From contig NC_053039.3 in assembly GCF_002575655.3 (NCBI RefSeq), positions 377,743,633-377,807,632 of the forward strand: a stretch of 64,000 nt of DNA, written 5' to 3'. Position numbers and translations under genes: made by a program. A model generated the notes under the pieces. That model was not told the DNA's origin and searched no databases. It worked only from the letters and a program-made list of their open reading frames with translations. This DNA comes from Aegilops tauschii subsp. strangulata. Its lineage: Eukaryota > Streptophyta > Magnoliopsida > Poales > Poaceae. Shown here piece by piece: positions 55,493-64,000 of this stretch; the stretch's first letter is position 1, and the number at the start of each line of letters is the position of its first letter.

Positions 55493-58400
55493 TGTGACAC
55501 CCCAAAATTTTGACTTTGTTTTACTAACTAAAATTTTGCCAGGAAATTAAACTTTTCCATTTGTCAAGATTTACCCCTTTTGATATTGTGGATTTTTACC
55601 TCAAGTGGAAACTTTCCAAAAGTATTGTTGGATTTGTATACTCTCTCTATGAAACAATTCTTTATCAGTGGATTTAATTGCAAGATTTGTTTTCTCAGAG
55701 CTTTATTCTTTTAAAATGATTTCTTTTGGATTTGGAGCCTGTTTTGGACTTCAACCATTTGGCAAATGCCTTTAAAATTTCCACCAAAATTTGGGGATGT
55801 CTTGCAAAAATATCTTTTGGTTATTAGAGATTTTGAGCTCTACATCAACTTTTCAAATCTGGGCCAGTAGGCATTTTTTCACTACAACCTATTTAAATAT
55901 TGCTTTAAAAATTCTTCCAGGTGTTTGGAGAGGTCAGTAGATGCATATAATTCAACTTCATGCAAAAACCCAGTGATGTTCTTTGAAACATTTGAGTGAA
56001 TCAACCTCTTTTCCATTCTGGTCCAGTTTGGTGATTTATACTGCAACCCTATTCTATTTTGCTCTAGTGACCCTGAGCTTTTTCCTGCTTGTAGCCCTTC
56101 CTACAAACCCCTTAAGTCCAGGAGAGTGGACCCTTTGGAGGATTTTAAGTGCATGCAATGAAACCTTTTTCTTTCTGTCCAAAACTGTAGTTTTGCAACG
56201 CTTGCACTAACAAGTTTCTGGTTTTGCCCAAATGACCTTGCCATCACCACCCACATCCAAGGAGACCCTGATCTGGAGATTTTGGCCACTCCAAGAGTTG
56301 CCTAAGTGCACTTGGCATTCTGTCGAACACTTGGTGTGCACAGTCAGTTTTGGGCATGTTTCCTAGTTTGCACTATGATCTTGATCCCCTGACCCAGCAA
56401 CCTTGTCCACTAAGCTCCTGGCTACCCATAACCTAGTCCTGTTAAGTGCCAGCCTCACCCTCGCACTCTAGGCCGCCCTGGCATTTCGTCGAGCACGTCC
56501 CGTGCGTGCTCTGGGCGCGCCCAGAGCGCACGTTTTGCACGCGTGCGCACCGAGCCGCCACGCCGCACTGCCGCCCCCGACGCGTCCCGTCCCTGGCCCC
56601 AGCTCACCCGCTGAGACGCGCACTACGCTCGCCCACTCTCCACGCCACCCCTGGCGCCCTATAGCGCCGCTGGCAGAGCTTTTGGCGGCACGCCGGCGTC
56701 GGCAGCGAGCCTCTGCCATGGACGGCGCCGCCCAAACCACGCCAGCACGCCAGCTGCCCCGGTGAACAGCTCGAGCTTATCCCGAAGCCCGTCGGCACGC
56801 GCTCGTCGCCGCCACCTCGCCCTGCAGCTACAGCACCGCGGTCGCCGGCGTTCTTATCCTCAGCCGCCACGGGATCAGCCTCGAGCGCCTATTTAAGGGA
56901 TCCCCGAGCTCGTTCAAGACCTCAGGCGACCTCAGACTTTCCCCCTTGTGCTCCCCAAGCAGTGGATTGGCCGGGAGAGGCCATCTTCCCCAACTCCGGC
57001 CGGTTCGGCCGCCGCTGCCTTCCGGTGCCATTCGTCGCAACCAGCCACTCCCCCGCGCATCCAGCGCCACCAATCGCTTCCTCTTGTCCTTGCGGAGCTG
57101 CCCAGCGCCTCACCCTCGATCGGAGACCACCGGGGCCCTAAACTCACTTCACTCCCGTAGCCCTCTCCGCCGCGGAGCTCGCCGCCGGCGACTCCTCCCA
57201 CCACCGTCGACCCAAGAACCACCGAGAGGACCGCCCCGGTCTGGCGGGTCCATCCCTGCCCTCAGGAGCCCTCGAGGAGCCGCCGTTCGTCGCCGGCGAT
57301 CGCCGGAGTCCCGCTCCCGTGCGGGCAGAGAAGAGGAGGGAGAGAAGAGAATGGTCAAACCTGACCAGTGGGCCCTCTGGACCCACTGTCAGTGACCCCC
57401 GCGCCACCCACGCTGGCTTAAGTGGAAGCGTATTTCCGAGAGTACGTATCCCCTACCCCGAAAGCGTAAGCGCCCCGAAACGTTTTCCTTTTTCTGGTTT
57501 TATTTAAAACAGAGATTTGACCAAACTTTGACTGGCTATATCTTTTAAAATAAAACTCCAAATGAGTTGATTCTTTTTCCTACCTCTCTCAAATTTCATC
57601 TAGTTTATTTTAGGATTTATTTCAAAAAAAAATTGAGACAACTTTTTGCACTGTATTTGAAATATTTGTATTTGATTATATTTTTCAAAATAGGAAATGG
57701 GGAGAGAAGAAAGCTTTCAAAAAGTGCACCCTTTGCATACTCTTGAAGGCAAGCATTCTGAACTCTGGCATAATATTTTTGTGTGGTGTTTTGATTGGTT
57801 ACAACACCACTTGGGCTTGGAGTATACGTTATCTTTATGTAACGATAAAGTCTCACGCATGAGTGCATTTTGGAGATGTTTTGTTGTTAGCAATGGATAT
57901 GCTGGTGATAGTGACCATCCTCGTGAGCTTCTCATGCATACCGGAAGGCAGCCGGGAAAGTCGTGGTCTTGGGTAGACACGGGCTTTTCCCTAGTCCCTC
58001 GTCGAGACGAGTATGTCCGGTATGGTATGGTGAGGCTTGATGAGTGGTGAGTTTATCTGTTAATGGTAATATTGTTGGAGAATGCTTGGACCTCCTGAGT
58101 TGGCCGTAGGTCGAGTCTTGGTTAGTATCTTCCACTACTTGTTTTGTACTACCACTTGTCCCTGCCGCAGGTAGGGTATGGTTCAGTAAGTTGTCAACCC
58201 CTTACCAAAGCACACACCGTACAGAGAGGCCATGGTGGAAGATACCGGGTGCATCCGGTAGGCAGGCCACCTGGTCCGGGGGCATGGGTGTTTCCGGTTG
58301 GGACCGAGAGGGGGGCACCCCTTAGAGCGCGCGTATATAAATTTGATCCCATGCTACGTCGAGGTTGTAGCCTCCCCACTTAGAGTTTTGCTTGGCAGGT

Positions 58401-59675
58401 GTCGTGGGTGATTCCAGACACCGGTAAGTTAAGCTGGTGTGTGCAGGTCAGGCGTGTTTTCAATTAAAAGGCCGTAGGCGGAATTAGTCCCGATGGACTA
58501 AATAAATTCGTTACTCGTGGGTAAATAGTACACCCTCTGCAGAGAATATATCCATTCGGATAGCCATGTTCATGGGTAAGGACTACAGTCTGAGGTGGAT
58601 CTAGTGATGGTTTTCGGATGGAGAAACGGTTAAACTGGATCATGGAAACGGTTTTCGGATGGAGAACAGCTTAATTAGAATCTAGTGACGGTCTTCGGAT
58701 GGAGGAACGGCTAGACTAGCTATTGTTTATGACCTGTGACACATGAGGATTATGATTATTATTTTTATGGACTAACCATTTTCATTATTTGAATTTATTG
58801 AGTATCCCTGGGACGGTTCTACCTCCTGGATATTCACTACGATTATTCTTATATAAGCCCTTTATGTGGTGTCGCTCAGACGCCCGACTGTGGCATGTTT
58901 GTTATTTATTTATCCCTTATAAGCCCTTTATGTGGTGTCGTTCAGACGCCCGACTGCGGCATGTTTGTTATTTATTTATCCTTTATAAGCCCTTTATGTG
59001 GTGTCGCTCAGACGCCCGGCTGCGGCATGTTTGTTATTTATTTATCCTTTATAAGCCCTTTCTGTGGTGTCGCTCAGACGCCCGACTGCGGCATTGTTAA
59101 TTTATTTGCAACCTTTCAAGGAGTCATTTCAGACACTCGGTCAGTACATTCTGTTTTTCTCCCGCATTGCATGTTCATATTTTTCCCTGCATGCGAGCAT
59201 CACAGATTTTTGTGACAGACGTTATCATCATAAAAATATTTCGGAGCATGATTACCCCTTGTTATATTATACCCGTGTTCCTAATGTTTGCGAGTACATT
59301 CAAACGTACTCACTGGCTTGTCCCTGGCTATTGTCTTGGCCAGATTTCGCGCATGGGGAGAGCGTTACGACGACAGCCCCGGAACCTACGCAGTGTTGAT
59401 AGCAGCCTCGCGAAGATAGGAGTTATCCTGGTCAGCTGTTCTTGTGGGAAATGGAGTCCCATAGATGCAGATGAACCACAAACCGCTTCCGCCATCAACC
59501 ACTAGAAACCAAGTGCTGTACTCCTAGGCCACAATGGTCTTGTACTACATATTTTGTACTTTGCTTGGAATTCTTGTATCAAGTTGGTGCCTCATCAGCT
59601 AACAGTAATCCTGGGGCTGGTGAGCACAAAGGCCGCTTTCTGGGAAATTAATATCCCAAAAATCCGGTCGTGACA
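55493..59675 (+). repeat. 3' LTR of the LARD
   Basis: 4,183 bp, near-identical to 47922-52116. Carries the same GC-rich block, TATA-like site (about 58333) and 66-bp repeat. Confidence 0.9.
58853..59109 (+). repeat. 66-bp tandem repeat, four units, in the 3' LTR
   Basis: Units at 58853, 58919, 58985 and 59051, the same number and phase as in the 5' LTR. One unit has GCCCGGCTG for GCCCGACTG. Confidence 0.93.
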
Positions 59676-59680
59676 GAAAC

Positions 59681-60274
59681 CCTAGGCTCAGATGGGCCTA
59701 AGGCCCACCTAGTGGTGCGCCCCCCTCTCTCCCCCCTTGGCCGCCCCTCCAAGTCCCATCTAGGGCTGGCCGCACCCCTTGGGGGGGAACCCTAGATGGG
59801 GGCGCAGCCCCTCCCCCTCCCCTATATATAGTGGGGGTTTTGGGGCTGCCACAGACATGAGAACATCTCTCTCTTGGCGCAGCCCTACCCCTCTCCCTCC
59901 TCGTCTCTCATAGTGCTTGGCGAAGCCCTGCTGGAGTGCCACGCTCCTCCATCACCACCATGCCGTTGTGCTGCTGCTGGACGGAGTCTTCCCCAACCTC
60001 TCCCTCTCTCCTTGCTGGATCAAGGCGTGGGAGACGTCACCGGGCTGCACGTGTGTTGAACGCGGAGGCGCCGTGGTTCGGCGCTTAGATCGGAATCAAC
60101 CGCGATCTGAATCGCTACGAGTACGACTCCTTCATCCGCGTTCTTGCAACGCTTCCGCATCGCGATCTACAATGGTATGTAGATGCACTCCCCTTCCCCT
60201 CGTTGCTAGATTACTCCATAGATTGATCTTGGTGATGCGTAGAAAATTTTGAATTTCTGCTATGTTCCCCAACA
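59681..60274 (+). repeat. Right half of the old Angela-like 5' LTR
   Basis: Continues the LTR broken at 47921. TATA box CCTATATATAG at 59821-59831, then GTGTGTTGAACGCGGAGGCGCCG as in the younger element, ending CCCCAACA. Together with 46731-47916 it forms one LTR. Confidence 0.88.
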
Positions 60275-61600
60275 GTGGCATCATGAGCTAGGTCTATGCG
60301 TAGTTTCTATGCACGAGTAGAACACAAAGTAGTTTTGGGCGTCGATTTTGTCAATTTACTTGTCGTTACTAGTCTTATCTTGATTCGGCGGCATCGTGGG
60401 ATGAAGCGGCCCGGACCGACCTTACACGTACACTTACGTGAGACAGGTTCCACCGACTGACATGCACTAGTTACATAAGGTGGCTAGCGGGTGTCTGTCT
60501 CTCCCACTTTAGTCGGATCGGATTCGATGAAAAGGGTCCTTATGAAGGGTAAATAGAAATTAGCATATCACGTTGTGGTTTTTGCGTAGGTAAGAAACGT
60601 TCTTGCTAGAAACCCATAGCAGCCACGTAAAACATGCAACAACAATTAGAGGACGTCTAACTTGTTTTTGCAGGGTATGCTATGTGATGTGATATGGCCA
60701 AAAGGATGTGATGAATGATATATGTGATGTATGAGATTGATCATGTTCTTGTAATAGGAATCACGACTTGCATGTCGATGAGTATGACAACCGGCAGGAG
60801 CCATAGGAGTTTTCTTAATTTATTGTATGACCTGCGTGTCAATGAAAAACGCCATGTAATTTCTTTACTTTATTGCTAACCGTTAGCCATAGTAGTAGAA
60901 GTAATAGTTGGCGAGACAACTTCATGAAGACACAATGATGGAGATCATGATGATGGAGATCATGGTGTCATGCCGGTGACGAAGGTGATCATGCCGCGCC
61001 TCAAAGATGGAGATCAAAAGGCGCAAGATGATATCGGCCATATCATGTCACTTTATGATTTGCATGTGATGTTTGTCATGTTTACATCTTATTTGCTTAG
61101 AACGACGGTAGCATAAATAAGATGATCCCTCACTAAAATTTCAAGAGACGTGTTCCCCCTAACTGTGCACCGTTGCGAAGGTTCGTTGTTTCGAAGCACC
61201 ACGTGATGATCGGGTGTGATAGATTCTAACGTTCGGATACAACGGGTGTTGACAAGCCTAGCATGTACAGACATGGCCTCGGAACACATGCGAAACACTT
61301 AGGTTGACTTGACGAGCCTAGCATGTACAGACATGGCCTCGGAACACAAGAGATCGAAAGGTCGAACATGAGTCGTATAATAGATGCGATCAACATGGAG
61401 ATGTTCACCGATGATGACTAGTCCGTCTCACGTGATGATCGGACACGGCCTAGTTTGACTCGGATCATGTATCACTTAGATGACTAGAGGGATGTCTATC
61501 TGAGTGGGAGTTCATTAAATAATCAGATGAACTTAATTATCATGAACATAGTCAAAAGGTCTTTGCAAATTATGTCATAGCTTACGCTTTAGTTCTACTG
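60275..61600 (+). other. Primer site and leader of the old Angela-like element
   Basis: Begins GTGGCATCATGAGC and stays colinear with 24336-25640 of the younger element, including the duplicated GAGCCTAGCATGTACAGACATGGCC (about 61254 and 61315). Confidence 0.8.
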
Positions 61601-61610
61601 TTTAAGATAT

Positions 61611-64000
61611 GTTCCTAGAGAAAAATTTAGTTGAAAGTTGATAGTAGCAATTATGCGGACTGGGTCCGTAAACTAAGGATTGTCCTCATTGCTGCACAGA
61701 AGGCTTATGTCCTTAATGTACCGCTCGGTGTGCCGAACCTCAGCGTCGTCTGTAGATGTTGCGAAACATCCGACATACACGTTTTGATGACTACGTGATA
61801 GTTCAGTGCGTAATGCTAACGGTTTAGAATTGTGGCACCAAAGACGTTTTTCGTCGCAGAACATATGAGATGTTCCGAAGACTGAAATTGAGATTTCAGA
61901 CTAGTGCCCACGTCAAGAGGTATGAGACCTCTGACAAGTTTCTTAAGCCTGCAGACTAAGGGAGAAAAGCTCAATCGTTGAGCATGTGCTCAGATTGTCT
62001 GAGTACCACAATCGCTTGAATCGAGTGGGAGTTAATCTTCCAGATAAGATAGTGATGGTTCTCCATAGTCACTGCCACCAAGCTATTAGAGCTTCGTGAT
62101 GAACTATAACATATCAGGGATAGGCATGATGATCCTTGAGCAACTCGCGATGTTTGACACCGCGAAAGTAGAAATCAAGAAGGAGCATCAATTGTTGATG
62201 GTTAGTAAAACCACTAGTTTCTAGAAGGGCAAGGGCAAAAGGGATACTTCATGAAACAACAAATCATTTGCTGCTCTAGTGAAGAATCCCAAGGTTGAAC
62301 CCAAACCCGAGACTAAGTGCTTCTGTAATGAGGGAAACGGTCACTGAAGCAGAACTACCCTAGATACTTGGTAGATGAGAAGGCAGGCAAGGTCGACAGA
62401 AGTATATTGGATATACATTATATGAATGTGTACTTTACTAGTACTCCTAGCAGCACCAGGGTATTAGATACCGGTTCGGTTGCTAAGTGTTAGTAACTCA
62501 AAATAAAATCTGCGGAATAAACGGAGACTAGCTAAAGGTGAGATGACGATATGTGTTGGAAGTGTTTCCAAGGTTGATGTGATCAAGCATCGCATGCTCC
62601 CTCTACCATCGAGATTGGTGTTAAACCTAAATAATTGTTATTTGGTGTTTGCGTTGAGCATAAACATGATTGGATTATGTTTATCGCAATACAGTTATTC
62701 ATTTAAGGAGAATAATGGTTACTCTGTTTATTTGAATAATACCTTCAATGGTCTTGCACCTAAAATGAATCTCGATCGCAGTGATACACATGTTCGTGCC
62801 AAAAATATATAAAATAGTAATGATAGTACCACATACTTGTGACACTGCCATTTGAGTCATATTGGTATAGAACGCATGAAGAAGCTCCATGTAGATGGAT
62901 CTTTGGACTCACTCGTTTTTGAAAAGATTGAGACATGCGAACCATGTCTATTGGTATATATGCATGAAGAAACTCCATGCAGATGGATCGTTTGGACTCA
63001 CTTGTTTTGAATCACTTGAGACATGCAAATCATACCACATGGGCAAGATGACTGAAAGGCCTCGTTTTCAGTAAGATGGAACAAGAGAGCAACTTGTTGG
63101 AAGTAATACATTTGATGTGTGCAGTCCAATGAGTGCTGAGGCACGCAGTGGATATCGATATGTTCTTACTTCACAGATGATTTGAGTAGATGTTGAGAAT
63201 ATTTACTTGATGAAACACAAGTCTGAATTATTGAAAGGTTCAAGTAATTTCAGAGTGAAGTTGAAGATCGTCGTGACAAGAGGATAAAATGTCTATGATA
63301 TGATCATAGAGATATCTGAGTTACGAGTTTGGCACACAATTAAGACATTGTGGAAAGTGTTTCACAATTAATACCGCCTGGAACACCACAATGTGATGGT
63401 GTGTCCGAACATCATAACTGCACCCTATTGGATATGGTGCATACCATGATGTCTCTATACCACTATCGTTTATGGGTTAGGCGTTAGAGACAACCACATT
63501 CACTTTAAATAGGGCACCACGCAATTCCGTTGAGACGACACCATTTAGAGAAACATAAGTTGTTGTTTCTTAAAAGTTTGGGGCTGCGATGCTTATGTGA
63601 AAAAGTTTCAGGCTGATAAGCTCGAACCCAAAGCGGATAAATGCATCTTCATAGAATACCCAAAACAGTTGGGTATACCTCCTGTTTCAGATCTGGAAGT
63701 AAACAGGTCCTTTCTCGAGAAAAAGTTTCTCTCGAAAGAATTGAGTGGGAGGATGGTGGAGACTTGATGAGGTTATTGAACCATAACTTCAACTAGTGTG
63801 TAGCAGGGCACAGGAAGTTGTTCCTGTGGCACCTACACCAATTGAAGTGGAAGCTTATGATAGTGATCATGAAACTTCGGATCAAGTCACTACCAAACCT
63901 CATAGGACGACGAGGATGCGTACTACTTCAGAGTAGTACGTGATCCTGTCTTGGAAGTCATGTTGCTAGACAACAATGAACCTACGAGCTATGGAGAAGC
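61611..64000 (+). pseudogene. Decayed Copia gag-pol of the old Angela-like element
   Basis: Recognisable pieces in order: gag start region (TATGCGGACTGGGTCCGTAA, compare ACGGACTGGGTCCGGAAC at 25723), zinc-knuckle remnant near 62320, protease remnant near 62465 (TTAGATACCGGTTCGG), integrase pieces near 62840-63450 (including GGTGTGTCCGAACATC), and the linker to RT at the window end. Stops and indels occur every few tens of codons, and one segment (about 62870-63040) looks duplicated locally. No functional product possible. RT, RNase H and the 3' LTR would lie beyond 64000. Confidence 0.85.

Larger units (their letters stand above)
47922..59675 (+). mobile_element. LARD-type LTR retrotransposon (Sukkula-like), 11.75 kb, recent
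   Basis: LTRs 47922-52116 (4,195 bp) and 55493-59675 (4,183 bp) enclose a 3.4-kb internal region with no protease, RT or integrase motif. Perfect 5-bp duplication GAAAC at 47917-47921 and 59676-59680. LTRs begin TGTGACACCCC and end GACA, nearly identical throughout; visible differences include a 12-bp TACGCTCGTGCAC repeat unit near 49055 present only in the 5' LTR. Very long LTRs with a short, non-polymerase internal domain match Large Retrotransposon Derivatives such as barley Sukkula; the family name is tentative. It must be moved by a Gypsy partner. High LTR identity means recent insertion. Confidence 0.85.
46731..64000 (+). mobile_element. Old Angela-like Copia element, 5' LTR and internal region, open at the window end
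   Basis: The LTR starts at 46731 (TGTTGGAAATATGCTCTAGAGG), is split by the LARD at 47922-59675, resumes at 59681 and ends CCCCAACA at 60274; its own length is about 1.79 kb. The internal region from 60275 is colinear with the younger element's 24336-28090 but full of stops and indels. The 3' LTR lies beyond 64000. The divergence says that this insertion is much older than the one at 22612-31358. Confidence 0.88.

Overview
The window reads as nuclear DNA of a Triticeae grass (wheat, goatgrass or barley group). The reasons are Angela/BARE/WIS-type Copia LTRs starting TGTTGGAAATATGCCCTAGAGG, Stowaway MITEs starting CTCCCTCCG, grass-type Helitron and Mutator-like ends, GC-rich first exons, and a few intron-containing genes separated by nested transposons. 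No species can be fixed from the sequence alone.

Layout. 1-5005: a possible 51-residue membrane protein gene (41-196, +) and a SOB FIVE-LIKE (SOFL) gene (2162-2620, -). 5006-8087: a 3.06-kb Mutator-like element with a perfect 9-bp target duplication that carries a spliced but broken piece of a YABBY transcription-factor gene (a Pack-MULE). 8093-11756: small elements, including a 38-bp inverted-repeat pair, Helitron-like 3' ends, a 650-bp hAT element and a 178-bp hAT MITE with a perfect 8-bp duplication. 11877-32199: a layered block. A stray 3' fragment of the HSP90 gene and a second MULE were hit by a Ty3/Gypsy element. About 8.5 kb was then duplicated in tandem. The right-hand copy became a solo LTR, and an 8.7-kb Angela-type Copia element landed inside it. 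32359-34703: a non-autonomous Helitron ending 46 bp from the stop codon of an F-box/LRR gene.

34750-37841 (-) is that F-box/LRR gene, five exons, broken by two 1-bp indels. 38064-38359 is a SINE-like retroposon. 39552-43783 (-) is the best gene here: an intact 19-exon chloroplast-type HSP90 of 781 residues. Its last exon is the source of the fragments at 11877-12009 and 20358-20480.

44533-64000: a hAT element with a decayed transposase gene is cut by the 5' LTR of an old, heavily mutated Angela-like element whose internal region runs off the window. Inside that LTR sits a recent 11.75-kb LARD-type retrotransposon (4.19-kb LTRs, GAAAC target duplication). The LARD internal region has no polymerase. 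It holds two paralogous ORFs, each behind its own TATA box, that share a register resembling a double-stranded-RNA-binding fold, and a third, antisense ORF with a membrane segment. This is the part I consider most likely to be under-described.

The four host genes show no sign of working as a pathway. The window mainly records transposition, gene-fragment capture and segmental duplication around them.
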